This document shows, piece by piece, positions 37,546 to 50,309 of a DNA stretch of 64,000 nucleotides (within the stretch, counting starts at the first letter, position 1; each line of letters begins with the position of its first letter). This DNA comes from Siniperca chuatsi. Lineage: Eukaryota > Chordata > Actinopteri > Centrarchiformes > Sinipercidae. The translations under genes were made by a program, and so were the position numbers. The notes under the pieces are model-generated. The model worked only from the letters and a program-made list of their open reading frames with translations, did not search any database and was not told the DNA's origin. The stretch spans positions 14,276,501-14,340,500 of the forward strand of contig NC_058042.1 in assembly GCF_020085105.1 (NCBI RefSeq), written 5' to 3'.

Positions 37546-39034
37546 TCAAGTAATCCTCGTAAAGTGGAGGAGCCACAGAACTCATCACGTTCTTTTCCAT
37601 AGTTACTGGATGTTTGCGAACGAACACTGAAGTAATTATTATAATATTAAGTATTTATGTAATACATCATCCATTGTACATATACCACTATTTAATATGT
37701 TACACTTATCAATATATCACAATATCACCCATGGCTTAGTGTAGGCCTTGTGGAAGCTATTTCTATTCTTGAGGATCTTTCCTTCTTACACCTTTAGTGC
37801 CTTGATGCATGTAGAATTTCTTGAGTTGATTCCCACTCCAGATGTTGGATACTACTGTGACTCAGGTTCAACATTAAATATAGATTATTACATAACGTCC
37901 TGTGTATTGGTGACAAGGGAAGCCAGAAGCTTCTTTGGCTTTTTGCTGACACCTGGGAGGAACGGTCTCTGTACTGCTCTCTACTGGTCGACTGCAGCAC
38001 ATAAGTCTGCAGGAAACTGCTGCTGCACTGCTCTCTGTGGGCTGAAACTTTCAAGCATGATTCACTTCTGACCACCCCCCAGTTGGTGATGATACACCTG
38101 CTGTGACATCACTGATTGGGGCGTGGCCAGAGGCACAACACACTTTAAAGTAGGACCCACATTTAGTGGAGCAACAGCAATTTCTGTCCTTTTTTCAATA
38201 CAATAGGCACATTGTATGTATAAAAATGTAAAGCTGATTTTGTCTTTAAGCTTCAGCCACAGCTCTAGGTCAAAGAAATGCTACATCATACTGTAAGATA
38301 TATTCACATGTATGATTTATGATCACAAAAGACAATATGAGCTTGCCTTTTCTGCAAACGCAGGCCCTGGCTCAAAGACAACTGATGATTTCAGAGTCAC
38401 TTTATCCATTACTTTAATAACTGTGTGATTGGTGGATGGCAGATTTCTATTCTTAAGCTTTGTTAAACAAAACTATTCTATTCAATATATATTTGAGAAA
38501 TTAAACATATATATAAAAAAACCTTGTCTAAAATACTTTGCAGAAGGTTTGATTCATGGTCCTGTATACTGAGGATGTGTTCAGACACATTTGATTGAAT
38601 TTTACTAAATCGTTCCAATTCTATCTCAAAGTGTATTTTCTTTCAAGGGCAAGGCAGAACAAATGCTTTTCTTCCCGTAGAATAATAAAATGACTTAGAG
38701 TAATATTAATTCTTACTTGATTTGTGTGGCAAAGACAAGAAACCTCTGTACCTTTTGTTGGAGATTCATGACAATGGATCATTTGAGAGATACTACTGCA
38801 TGCTTGTCATCTTTCTTGGAGGTGGTGTGGAGACTCTCAGCATCGTCATCAGCCTCTTCTGGAGGATCCAAGAGAACTTTGTTTTTTCCTCTTTTCAGCA
38901 ATTTGTTTTCCAAAATCTCAAAATGCCAGATCTGGTTCTCTTCAGAGGTTACACTTACCTTCAAGTTGATGGAGAAGAAGTAAAATGATGTGGTTGGGAT
39001 CACATGTGGTGAAGCTTCGTATGTGCTTTTTAAA

Positions 39035-39083
39035 ATATATATATATATGTGTGTGGTGTGTGTGTGTGTGTGTGTGTGTGTGT
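39035..39083. repeat. (TA)n(GT)n microsatellite
   Basis: AT-dinucleotide run followed by an interrupted GT run. Confidence 0.9.
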
Positions 39084-40163
39084 CTACACTTTCTTAAATT
39101 TGTCATATTGGGTACATTGGAAGTGTTTCTTGATATTGAGATGAAAAGTTGTCCGACTACGACCTTAAACTATGGTGTCTAGACTTGGCAAGCAAGGAGT
39201 TGTCACAATGTAATGCACTGAGTTATAATCTGCTGGAGGGAATGTTGATATGTAGCTGCAGCTGCAGTAGTCTTTTAACCCAGATACCAAACCAGTTACC
39301 TATAATGGCTTTTTCTTCTGATCACAGTGAATGTAAAGCTGCATAAAATCTGTGATGATTGTTCTTTTGTAGAAGATTTAAAGATGGGATTACCATGCAC
39401 TAATAAGAAAATGTTGGGTGTATATTTTTCTTGTACACATGTGTAAGTGTGGGTGAATCCATCACTGTCAAACTCAGACATGCTTCATGTGCAACCATAG
39501 CCTACTTGTACTAGTCTACACTTGTATGTAAAGTTTATTATTATTATGTGTAGATGCTTTTCTTGTGATGCTAAGTTGTTGTAATTGTGAAATATCACAT
39601 GTGCAGCTGGCGTAACAATAAAGTAAATCTCTGAGCACCTGTGTGTAAACACCAAAGTATCAACGGACATACAGCAAGTTTGTGTTTCAGTAATGTGCTG
39701 GTGGGGAGCAGGAAGTGGTTTAAGAGCATTTTTCCACTTTTTCCCTCCTCAAAATAACACCAAGAGCTGCAAAATACACATTCTCTCCACCCGTCATTAA
39801 TGCCGTTGCTATATATTACCCATTGCATTGACTGCTACTGAAAATCCATGATTTTTTTGCAGCCTGTAAAATTTTAAATGCCTACATTCTCTATTATTAA
39901 GCATCCTGGTCATTCATGATTTTAATTTGGTTGTTTTTGGCAGCGTTTGTGCGCATGCATGTGTGTGTATGTGTGTGCCTGCCTGTCTGTACAATAAAGT
40001 TTATCCTGCCTGGAAATGCACTGTTGAAACTTTATCGACATTGATTTTGTTTTTCAGTTGCCTATAGTCATTTTTATTTCTTCAAATATTTCAGTTTAAT
40101 ATTGCAAACAACTTCACAACATACAAAATGAATAATATTAACCCAGAAACATGTCAATGAATA

Positions 40164-40167
<4 letters not shown>

Positions 40168-40224
<57 letters not shown>

Positions 40225-40239
40225 TTTATATATATATAT
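40168..40239. repeat. (TA)n microsatellite
   Basis: Long TA dinucleotide tract with one short T-run interruption near 40221-40227. Confidence 0.95.
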
Positions 40240-40767
40240 CTTGTCCTCTGGTGGGGATAAAAATAAACAGCAAAGCTTTGACAACAGCACCTTGACATAG
40301 TATGTAATTCCAACATTACCTTGAGAAGTTTAGAACAGTAAACAGATAAATTACTTGAGAGGAAAACTGTTTTCTGCTGAATATGTAAACGGAATGTTTT
40401 TTGGTCAGCATCATATCCTTTTTTGTAAGTGGAGAATTTTTCAATTCACAATTGAAGCAGCATGCAAGCTTTTGAAGATGGAACTGTCCTCTCATTCCTT
40501 GCCTGTTTTTTCCCTTCATTTTCTAATTCTTGGCAACGTAAACAAATCACAATGTCTTGAGGAATGTGATATAGTAATTTAAACTGGGCGCAAATGACTG
40601 ATCAGATTTTTTTTAATTGTTTACAAGGTCATGAATATGTTCAATAAATAGACTGTAGTATCACTTTTACTGTATAAACTTCATCTTTTTTTACATGCAG
40701 TCCATAAAATTTTCATTTGACGGAATAATTTACCCTGTTATGTATATATACAAATAGATATTTTCTC

Positions 40768-40773
40768 TTTATT
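40768..40773 (-). terminator. bdnf: BDNF proximal polyadenylation signal AATAAA
   Basis: AATAAA on the minus strand about 45 nt after the BDNF stop codon. A short first 3' UTR is plausible; mammals use a proximal site a few hundred bases after the stop, so a more distal signal may also be used. Confidence 0.4.
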
Positions 40774-40815
40774 CTCTTTTTTAAACTCTTCAATAAAATC
40801 TATACATTTTATACA

Positions 40816-41625
40816 CTATCTCCCTCTTTTAATGGTCAATGTGCATACACACGAAGTGTCTATCCTTATAAACCGCCAGCCAATCTTCTTTTTGCTATCC
40901 ATGGTAAGCGCTCGCACGTAGGACTGGGTTGTCCTGCATTGGGAATTATAATGCCGCTTGTCTATTCCTCTGCAGCCCTCCTTTGTGTACCCCATGGGGT
41001 TGCATTTGGTCTCATAAAAGTATTGCTTCAGTTGGCCATTGGGGACAGGGACCTTTTCCATGACGGTAACTGTCTGCCCAGACATGTCTATTGCCGTCTT
41101 TTTATCCACAGCCGTCACCCACTGGCTAATACTGTCACACACACTGAGCTCTCCGCGCCGTGAGGGATCGGAGTGTCGCCGCACCCTCATGGACATGTTA
41201 GCGGCATCCAGATAGTTTTTGTATTCCTCCAGAAGAAAGAGCAACGGCGGCTCCAAAGGCACTTGGTTGCTGATCATCACCCGCGAGTCGTACAGGTCGA
41301 CATCCTTGGTCTCTGTTGTGACCACAGAGGATGGGCCCCCACCTCCCTGGCTCTTATCAGCCCCCTGTCCCAGCTGTGCCGCCTCTCCCTCCACCTCCAG
41401 CAGCTCCTCTATCACTTGCTCAAACGTGTCTGTGAGTGAGGGCAGTTCCCCGCGCTGGCCTGGCCCACCACCACTCTGTGGAGTCCCATGGCCTCGTGCG
41501 GCCGTCGCAGCAGCGCCCAAGTAGCCTTCCGTCCGATGGCCCCGCATGCCCGGGGCGTCTCTCAGGGGCGCAGCTCTCATGCAACTGAAGTATGAAATAA
41601 CCATAGTAAGGAACAGGATGGTCAT
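40816..41625 (-). CDS. bdnf: Brain-derived neurotrophic factor precursor
   Basis: BDNF is a secreted neurotrophin that activates TrkB (the pro-form binds p75NTR/sortilin). The whole precursor is in one exon: 269 residues from [18 protein letters not shown], a signal peptide, at 41625. A prodomain of about 130 residues follows, with [14 protein letters not shown] (the region of the human Val66 site) and [20 protein letters not shown]. The furin site RVRR ends at residue 150, and the mature domain is 119 residues (151-269; 40819-41175). Six cystine-knot cysteines are present: SVCDS, TKCNP, EGCRG, SQCRT and SCVCTL. The prodomain carries a Gly/Gln-rich insertion (around [13 protein letters not shown]) absent from mammals. 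The acceptor lies before 41646, so every 5' exon splices just upstream of this ATG; an upstream in-frame path reads FHQVRRV. Confidence 0.99.
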   Translation of the reverse strand: MTILFLTMVISYFSCMRAAPLRDAPGMRGHRTEGYLGAAATAARGHGTPQSGGGPGQRGELPSLTDTFEQVIEELLEVEGEAAQLGQGADKSQGGGGPSSVVTTETKDVDLYDSRVMISNQVPLEPPLLFLLEEYKNYLDAANMSMRVRRHSDPSRRGELSVCDSISQWVTAVDKKTAIDMSGQTVTVMEKVPVPNGQLKQYFYETKCNPMGYTKEGCRGIDKRHYNSQCRTTQSYVRALTMDSKKKIGWRFIRIDTSCVCTLTIKRGR

Positions 41626-42889
41626 CACTCTTCTAACCTGGTGGAACTGGAGGGGGAGAGAAAGACAGAAAACAAGAGGGAAGGAGGGGGGAGAGAGAAC
41701 AAGACAGTTAGTCAAAGAGCATTTTCAATGAAGTTAGCTTATTCTTGATCCATCATGCACCACGTAAGCCTTTCCTCTTATTTACACCCTCTACTCTTTC
41801 TTTGCAAGCCAAAACGGGAGCCAGTAGCTTTGGAATAATCACAAAATGTTTTTTATTAAACTGATCTTGGCGCTGTGTCATCAGTGTTTTCAAATTGTTT
41901 GCAAACTGTAATAATTCTGTTCCTATGTGAGGTCTGGCTTAGATTTTTATTTGTTGGCAGCAGTGCACAAAAGCTGTGCTGAGCATCAGAGAGATTGCTT
42001 ATTACAAAAGATAAGATTACACAAATAGATGTCACTACATCCTTACAAGCTTGCTATTATTTATGAGCCTTTTTTTTTACTGGTGTGTTAAACTGTATAG
42101 TTTATTTCTAGAGCGTGAAAGAATGTGCAGTTTTATAATGGCCAGACCTGTCACTCATCCCTCACCACCCGAATCATTGTGTTGTCTTGTCAGTTTTGAA
42201 AGCTCACACCTTCCCCATATTTTTTAAACTTTATAAAGGACTTGGTGGATTATCATATTCTTAAACATCATGTTTATTGGGCAAGTGGATACCTGAATCG
42301 TTAGATGTTGTAATATATTAATAATAAAATTGACAGGTGGATGCATATTGGGCTTCAACCATGTGAGGGTCAATTGTGAACTGGCAAAATTTGGAAAGGC
42401 TGTGCGTGTGTTGACATAAGGATATGGTTCTGTTTATTTTGTTTGTTTGAAGAGCTCATGTATTATCTTTTGACTATGACATTACCCCACTGACTGTCTG
42501 AAATGTTTGTGTCAAACACTGGTGCTGCAGTATTATTATTATTATTATTATTAAAAAATAAAAAAAACTGGTCTGTGCTGTAAGACAGGTCTGATAATAA
42601 ACCTTATAGTCATGGACGGGAATCAGGAGTTTGTTGAGGGACACTGTTTGTTTTTGGCAGGTGGCTGGCTAGAGCACTTAAGGATGAACTAACAGGATGT
42701 CATGAGGACACTGAATGACAGAAAGATGTGTCATCCTCCCTGCACTGTAAAGTACCAATCTCGAGGCTCCAGAGAGCAACTCACAAGATAAGCAAAGCAC
42801 TGTCGGGGGCATAAGGAGCCAGGGGTAGCGGAAATACTGTACATACATCCTTAACCAGCGAATCGCCTGAGAACATATGTATCCCTTAC

Positions 42890-42960
42890 CTTTGAGAAGC
42901 TCTAAGATTCACAGCAAATCAATGAATTGGTGGACATCCAACAGCCCGAGATATAAAAGC
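42890..42960 (-). other. Candidate BDNF non-coding exon end (nearest donor)
   Basis: The minus strand has a donor, CTCAAAG then GTAAGG, with exon end at 42890, about 1.2 kb before the coding-exon acceptor. No transcript evidence. A TATAAAAG word at 42952-42959 is on the plus strand and may be chance. Confidence 0.25.
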
Positions 42961-44754
42961 AACCATAATGAAAAGAAAATCTAGATCTTGCTTTCCACAG
43001 GGGCTCATTTAAAAATAGCCTGGCCGAGGCTTTGGCTGCACTCTGCATGTCCCAACTTGATACAGGAAAACACGGCGCGCAAACACACTCCTGCCTCCAC
43101 TCAGAACGGACACGAGGACCTTTACAGTATGGGGAGGAGCAAAACCCCACCTTAAAAGCATTTGTATCATTCTTAATTGGTATCTGGGGCCGTGGCTGCA
43201 ATTAACCAACACCACGGTGACTGCCATAGAGATATCTCGTCTAAAAATAGTTGTGCTGGGAGTCTCACAGTCTCTATTCAGAATATCACATTCTTCTTAA
43301 TGAGCCACTCATTCCCAGAGCTCAGTGATGTGCTCTTCCAGTGTGTGTGAGTGTGTGTGTTAGAGGGAGGGCATGGGGAGGGGCAGGCTTGTATGTGTTT
43401 GCAGGGAGATGGGGGTATTTTTCCTTTCACCAATTAAAACAACAATGGGGACAAAGCCAAGAATAAGGAGTTAATTATCTATTTTTCATTGAATATGGCT
43501 AATAGAAGCCTATTTAACATGCAAAAGTCAAGCTTATTAACCTGTCAATATTGTTAAGGATTTGGTTCCAATAACAAGAATTTTCTGTGAGGCTTCCCAG
43601 CACAGAAAATAATGTAGGTTTACGGGATTGAGGCCAGTCACGAGCTTTATGTGTAGGATGCATTTAGGCTGATATTATTATCAGCATTGCACTCAAATGG
43701 TTCCACTTCCACATGAAGGAAATGAAGGCAGAGGGCTGATTACTGTTAGGCGTCAAACTTCATGCTGGAAATGGTGCAGACGAAGAGTGCTGCATCTTCC
43801 GTAACAGACCACAGGGGTAATATTGCAGTAGCAGGGGGTGGAGAGAGTGCCAGCGTCATTTCGCAGCATAACAACCACAGATGACGTCTCTTCCAGGTCT
43901 CCATAGGGGAGAGAATGGAGGGGAGGAGGTTGCTGGGGGTAATGCCACTCAACAGTGTGCAATTGTAAGCCATTCCCCTGGGTATCCTCACACCGGGAAC
44001 AACAAATGATTTTATTTCTATCTCTGTGATTTCCTGTTTCCATCAGAACAATCAATATGGCTTATACTCTCAATCAACATCCTGTTAAAATGCGATAAAG
44101 CCAATGAATCATTTAATTGCTGTGGGACTAGCGGAGAATCTCTGGCTTATATCTACTAGAGGCTAAATGTGACAACTGATTGGTTTGCTCTTGTTTTATA
44201 CATCCAGTGAAGGAACATTTTATGTGCACTGCTGGATCTTGCAGTTAAAAAAGCCGGCTTGCGAGTTAACACAATGAGCATGAATAATCAAGCAAGGGAG
44301 GAACTACATATGGAGGAATGTTTGGAATAAAATGTACTTTTGTGGAGCCTCTGAAGCAGCTTCGTGACAATCAGTTTGGTTATGAAAATACCTAACACAA
44401 AGAAGTGGTTGAGAACAGTGCCTTACTTCTATCTAGATTGTTTGAAATATAATATCTCAGTTACATCCAGGTACATCCCACCAATCCAGCTGTGTCATGG
44501 CCATCCAAGTATAACAGTTCCTTTGACCAAACACGTAAATCACTTAACATGGAGTGCAGGAAGATAAAGCCTGCGATAACCGCTGCTCAAACACGCCTTT
44601 ATTCACGACACCACACCTAGAGCATGAAACACCCAGAACAATAGGAGCAGGTGAGTGTGTGGACTCTGTCTAGTGTTTGGCTTTGACGTCTCTAGATGAC
44701 CACCTGTTCATCTGCTTTGAGAGCACGGCTGTATGGTGGGGATATGTAACTTAC

Positions 44755-44830
44755 CCTCGCATTTATTCTTTGTGCCAGGTGGGGATTAAAGTGATAAATG
44801 CCTCCTTTGACAGATGCTGAAAAGTTTCTC
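44755..44830 (-). other. Candidate BDNF non-coding exon end
   Basis: Donor GCGAGG then GTAAGTTA on the minus strand, exon end at 44755. The upstream extent is unknown. Confidence 0.25.
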
Positions 44831-45870
44831 TAAAGCATGAAAGGACTAGCATGGCTCGTACTATTACACATTCAGTAATGTTCCCCAGCCTCCCTGCACA
44901 TGTCAGCACACTTTATGGCTTCATCTTCATCATCACGAACCTCATGCATGATATCTTAGGAACCGTTAGAAGGGAAAATGAACATCAAACAGGAGAGATG
45001 AAAGAGGGAAATGTGTCCACCACATTTGAATAGAAACGTATGACCTACAGCAACATTTGTTCTCCACCGCTACTCCTGCTGCCTTGTGAGCATCCGCCTT
45101 TGTTCAATTCCTCAAGAACCGCGTTGGTTAGAGCTTTTTACCTAGCAACATGTTTTGTCATGTTCAACATCTATATAGCACACAATGCCAAATGTTGAGC
45201 CTGAAAAAAAAAACAAGCATGATATCATTTCTACTGGAGGACCCCTTGTGTTGTGTGCCACAATGCAGCACTTAAAAAAGGCAATTAGAGTTGTCTGCAG
45301 TAATGGCTGACACATGTGGAAGCTTGCTTCCTTGAGATCTGTTTTCAATCTGACACAGTTTCAGAGCACGTTTAGTAATAGATGAGCACCACTAAGGGAT
45401 TATACCTGGCCTCCACGCCAACCCCGGCCACTGCCACAGAAAGCCCGGCATTCAAATAGCTGCTGAGTGATCTGTGCTATCCAAATGAGCCTTGCTTCCC
45501 TCCCACGCAGCATGCAACAGTGGACAATTGAAAGAATACAGTAGCAACATATACAGCATGGTGAAATCATAACTGACTCTCATTTGAGGGTACATACTCT
45601 AGTTTGTCAGTGTTAATGCACTCTAAAATTTGGTTTCCAATTAGAATCTTAACAAAAAAAAGTCCATAGTTCATTTTAACCCATGAATCAGCAACTCTGA
45701 AACCTAACATAAAATACCACTAACAGACATATAGCTCCAAATAAACAGTGTTGAAGTTCCACACTTTGCACACTAGATGGCGTGTGAGACCGTGAAATAG
45801 TAAGAGCTCCTTCTCTTTTTCCCTCCCTCCACCTTCCTTCATCTCTCTTTCCCTCCCTCCTGTGAAACAC

Positions 45871-45885
45871 GATAGACAGACAGAC

Positions 45886-45948
<63 letters not shown>
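45871..45948. repeat. (GACA)n(GATA)n microsatellite
   Basis: A short GACA segment followed by about 15 GATA units. Confidence 0.95.
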
Positions 45949-46573
45949 ACAGCCAAAAGCATCGTCTTTTTCCAGGACGCACAACCAGTTTTTGTTGTGC
46001 GTAATTGTAAAAAGGCTATAAAATTCACTTATATGCTATTTAGTCACAACTCTGCAACGCTGACAAGAAATTTGGCCCAAGTTTGCATTTTTTGGAAAGT
46101 ACATCATTAATTCATCAGTAAACCATCATCTAACCGGCCTTGCGTTGCTTATTGCTGTGTTCAAGTTCTTGGACAAGATATGTTCACATGAAGCTGTCAC
46201 ATATGGGCCAGTTTTCCACCACTCTATAAATGGGATTTTATTTTAATCCGCGTTCATTCTCCGAAGTAATTTGAAGTTATTCAGCGCGAGTACACAACAC
46301 CAAGAAGTAGACCCAACAGTGTATGTTGGCTGACCTAGCTGGGCGTTCAGGTCTCGGGTTTCCTATAAAGTCTTAATGAGTTCATCAAAGTTTATTTTCC
46401 CCTCCAAAACAACAATACAAAAACTGTCAGGATTTCTTTTTTGTTTGTCCACCGCGCAGGCATATAAATATAGACTAGACACCCTGAACACAGAGTTTAT
46501 TGAGCTATTTATGCTATAAAGTTGCCGTCCAGTGCGGAGAGGCACGCTGGTTTGTTTCCACTTTGTTACTTAC

Positions 46574-46640
46574 GAGAAATACTAATAACAAGTCCCATTG
46601 CTCAGGCTGCTCTAATAATGAAACAACAGTCTTTTTTTCT
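46574..46640 (-). other. Candidate BDNF non-coding exon end
   Basis: Donor TTTCTC then GTAAGTAAC on the minus strand, exon end at 46574; about 375 bp downstream of the candidate at 46948. Confidence 0.25.
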
Positions 46641-46820
46641 CGAGATTACATCTGCAGAGCCCGTGCTCTCCACTGGAAACCCAATCAACATAATAACTCC
46701 GTTTTTTATTAATGAACGAGAGGATAAGGTTACACATATCCCCTCTCGGGCTGCGGCGCTGTCTGTTCGCAGGATAACCGGACTTGATCGAGCTACTTTT
46801 AGACCCCCCCGCCCTCAACA

Positions 46821-46826
46821 CCACAT

Positions 46827-46857
<31 letters not shown>

Positions 46858-46862
46858 CACAC
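46821..46862. repeat. (CA)n microsatellite
   Basis: CA dinucleotide run with one GCAC interruption. Confidence 0.95.
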
Positions 46863-46947
46863 TTACACCTCTGTCTTTTTTCTCAAGCAGCATCAAACAA
46901 AGCCAAAGTGCTTTAACAAACTTATCAAAAAACAAACAGACACATAC

Positions 46948-47300
46948 CTTTTACTGCCCAGTCGTAAAACAGACCATTCAACAGGACAGTAGTGTCATCT
47001 GGGATGTTTTGGACAACTCCCTGAGTAATTTACTTAAGCGATATTTTTCTCTCTGTACTCTCCCGACAAGCTTCAGGATATCTCTTCAGCTTTGGAGCAA
47101 ATAGATTAAATTATTGATGGTGGAAATTGCATGGATGAGGTAATGCACTCCCATGGCTGCACGGCTCCTTTGGAGATCGTCTGAAACTGAATTTGTCGCA
47201 TGCTGAAACGCCGCAGCAGCACCACGGGATGAGAGACCTCTGGAGCTGAAATGAGGAGCCTCTTTGCAACTACAGTAACTTTACTACACAATGACGCTGC
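46948..47300 (-). other. Candidate BDNF non-coding exon
   Basis: Donor GTAAAAG then GTATGTG on the minus strand, exon end at 46948. The preceding 350 bp is less AT-rich than its surroundings and contains many ATGs and stops, as in neurotrophin 5' leaders. It may correspond to the mammalian exon IV-VI group; orthology is not established. Confidence 0.3.
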
Positions 47301-50260
47301 AACATGTGACCTGCAGCTGACTGGTCGCCAACAAACTCCTTTTTAAACAGCCCCGAGGCGGAACTATTAATGCGCTTTCAGCGTGCATTATGTGCTTTTG
47401 TTTGTCCGCATATCGTGCACCCTGCATCAAAACCATACTGTCTGGCAATATAGGAAGCGCAAGCGAAGCCTCTCCTCTTTCGTATTTTGCTCACGGAGGG
47501 CAAAGAGGTGGCGTATTTTTTTTAAGGGTTTTGCGTAACAGCGCGTCTCCACCAAGTCGTGATACACTGCGTGCCATTTAGAGATGGCCTATTTGTGTAG
47601 AATTAGATAGGCTATTCAGAGAATTAAAAATAAGCATTTCTTGCACTGGTCTGCAGATAGTGGGGAGGCTAGGTCATTTATATCAAAATAAGCTTTGCGA
47701 AAAAAGGTATTTGAGTCTGAATTATATCTTTGTGAACGTTTTTTTTACACCATTTAATCCATTTTAGACAGTATGAGTCTCCCTAAATCTATTTTCTAAA
47801 TCCTTGATATAGCCCAAGAAGATTCTCACCATCTTCTCATATAATGTACTCTATATAACATGTAATTTTGAGTCACTTGTGTTATATATAAACCCCTGAA
47901 TATCAGCTGAGAGGAGGCTTATCATTTTGCTACTGTAAAATGTAAGTGTGTTAAAACATTTGGATGGTTACGGGCACTGGAGGCTAACAAAGATGTGAAC
48001 TTATTGAAAACAATTCTGCTTCTCCTTGCTTTTAAAGTGAGCCATCTCCACAACAGATGGGTGACTCCCCTGCAAGTGCTCTGCAGTGTAGTAACCAGCT
48101 TTCACAGGTTATTATTAGCAAATGTCAGCTAAACAAACGCGTTTAAATTATATACACAGATCTTACTCGGAGAACGAAACCGCTTTGCTTCTTGATACTC
48201 TGTTGCCCCTCATCGGGAACAAACTGGGAACAATTAATTCCCTTTATATTACGCAGAATTCGAATAAAAATGTCAGTGGAGCCACAACCTTTCAATGGGT
48301 GATGGACGTTGGGAAACTCCACCTCTGATGAATACAAGAGTGAGCATAATGGGAAAATAGCAGCTCATTATCCTTGTGACTTGGCCCTGGTCCAGTGCAA
48401 AGATTTATTGTGATGGGTTTGCTATATTGCCATCATGATTCTTCCCTGCACGAGCTTATGAGCTGGAGAGCTCTTGTTTGGCATGTAGCAGTATGGGAGT
48501 GGATGCTCACACCTGCTTAATGAGTCACTCCCACCTCCAACACACCCAGGGACATGCCAAGATAGATATAGTCCTCCCCGCAGGCTCACAGGAGGTGAGG
48601 GCAAACTCTGGATGACAAAGAGTTGCATCAGCAATCACTGAGCGACATGACTCCAAAGAGGATAAAAAAAAAAGCACAGTGCACAAGGGGGCTGTTCCAA
48701 ACAAGTAATTCATAAATAAATCACTTGCCATCTCATTAGAAGAGCAAAAATAACAACACGGTCTCTCTCTCATTTCTGCTAATACAACACAGCTGAAGGT
48801 GGCGTATCAAGTCTTTTGGCTTGCGTGTGTCTGAAGCCTTCAGGACTGAATTTCTGAATGAAAATTACAAAATGTCTAATAGCTGGGAGCAAAAAGGAGT
48901 TGTGAGCAGTGTTAGGATGTTTTTGACTCCTCCGATCGAGGGTCAAACAGGAGCATGACAGCAGTGGCCTGTTATAAGGCAACCAGGAGTCTTCCTGAAA
49001 ACTGCTAAACCCCTGTTTCATCGGAACTGAGGTGTAAGATGTCTTTAGGTTTAAGATTTCTCAATGCGGCGCCAGTGATGATGACTTCGAAATATCTGAG
49101 GTGTTGGGATGAAACCTTTTGTCTTTTGCATGTCATGTGGCACATGTCTACAGAGTTTTAATCACCCCATTCATGGCTAAACACATGGGATTTACAATAA
49201 CGACAATCTTTTCGCCTGTCTGTGCAGCAGAAAGAAGAAACAACCACAGGAGCTGACAACATGACACACTTGTATAACCTTTCAAGGCTTCTCTTGCCAA
49301 ATGCAGCACGATGCTGACAGGTCCGCACTGCCGAAAGCTTCACTTAACAAGTAGAATTATGCCTTCTTGTTGCGAGAGAGGAGCCGTGTAACACGGACGA
49401 AATGACATTTTGTGAAATGTCATTTTCACTGGGGATAAAGGAAGGCGATGATCAAAGTGAAACTGCATTCTTTCCCAGAGAAAAAAACACGTCAACTGAG
49501 AAAACATTTTTTTTTTGAATGAGGTTGGATGACGTCAAACAAGACAAGGGCGAGCTGGAGAACAGTTTGAGAAAACTCCAGACTAGTAAACAGGTAAACT
49601 CAGTGCAGGCCTTTTATAATCAGACACTGGAGTGAGGAGTTAATGTCATCCCTCCTGTGATGACAATAACCTTTATTGTAACCATCAGGCAAACACTGAA
49701 GACCAGTCTGCTAAGCTTCATATAAACTCCTCCCTCCACATCCTCATACAGCTGATACATTATTTCTATAGTGGCACAGACTGCAAATCACTCCATAGCC
49801 TATTAAGCCCCTCTGTGTCTCTGTCTGACCCCCCTCCCCCCTCCAATATCACCACAGCATCAATAACCTTTGCATGGTTCACTTCTGAAGGAAAACACAA
49901 TCAAGCCACAAAATTGCTTGGAAATGCTGAAATATTTGTTTGCTACACAAATGAGGCTGAAGAAAACTAAATTAGTGGTTGAAATGCCTCCTGCTTGGTT
50001 TAATATCGCATATCCATGCAACTACTGATACATCTTTTACCAACTAAGGCACAGAAATGAGATATTTCCCATAATAAAAATGCCAAAAATCAACCTATAA
50101 GTTTGTCCGAACCTGACTCCCTTTTAGTCTGTCTGACATTCAGGAAATACAAATATATATGTTTTATTATTTTGGGAAGTTGCTTGGATTCAGTGATGTG
50201 CTGCATGTGCACATGCTGAGAGAGACACTTGAATGGTTTGCTCGAACATGATCGAACATT

Positions 50261-50261
<1 letters not shown>

Positions 50262-50308
<47 letters not shown>
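50262..50308. repeat. (CT)n(CA)n compound microsatellite
   Basis: CT run joined to a CA run. Confidence 0.95.

Positions 50309-50309
<1 letters not shown>

Larger units (their letters stand above)
37546..40767. other. BDNF-LIN7C intergenic stretch, possibly including a long BDNF 3' UTR
   Basis: No protein gene was recognised. On the minus strand it lies directly downstream of the first BDNF polyadenylation signal. Mammalian BDNF has a second site giving about 2.9 kb of 3' UTR; the same length here would reach about 37.9 kb. It contains TA and GT microsatellites and a low-stop segment at 38717-39003. Confidence 0.45.

Noticed and set aside
40939-41524. Plus-strand open frames opposite BDNF (possible antisense gene)
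   Set aside because: They are shadows of the GC-rich BDNF coding exon. Human BDNF-AS exists, but no splice signals supporting an antisense transcript were recognised here.
41626-41715. In-frame upstream ATG extending BDNF by 30 residues ([10 protein letters not shown]...)
   Set aside because: The frame crosses the coding-exon acceptor before 41646, so the upstream part is intron; the start at 41625 matches vertebrate BDNF.
45688-46028. Frames of about 100 codons on the minus strand
   Set aside because: They are generated by the GATA/GACA tract at 45871-45948.
46522-46992. 156-codon open frame on the plus strand
   Set aside because: It runs through the CA microsatellite (poly Thr-His in one frame) and has no recognisable domain; no splice or codon evidence for a gene.
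49400-49425. Inverted repeat AAATGACATTT / AAATGTCATTT
   Set aside because: Only 11 bp with AT-rich arms; expected by chance in 64 kb.
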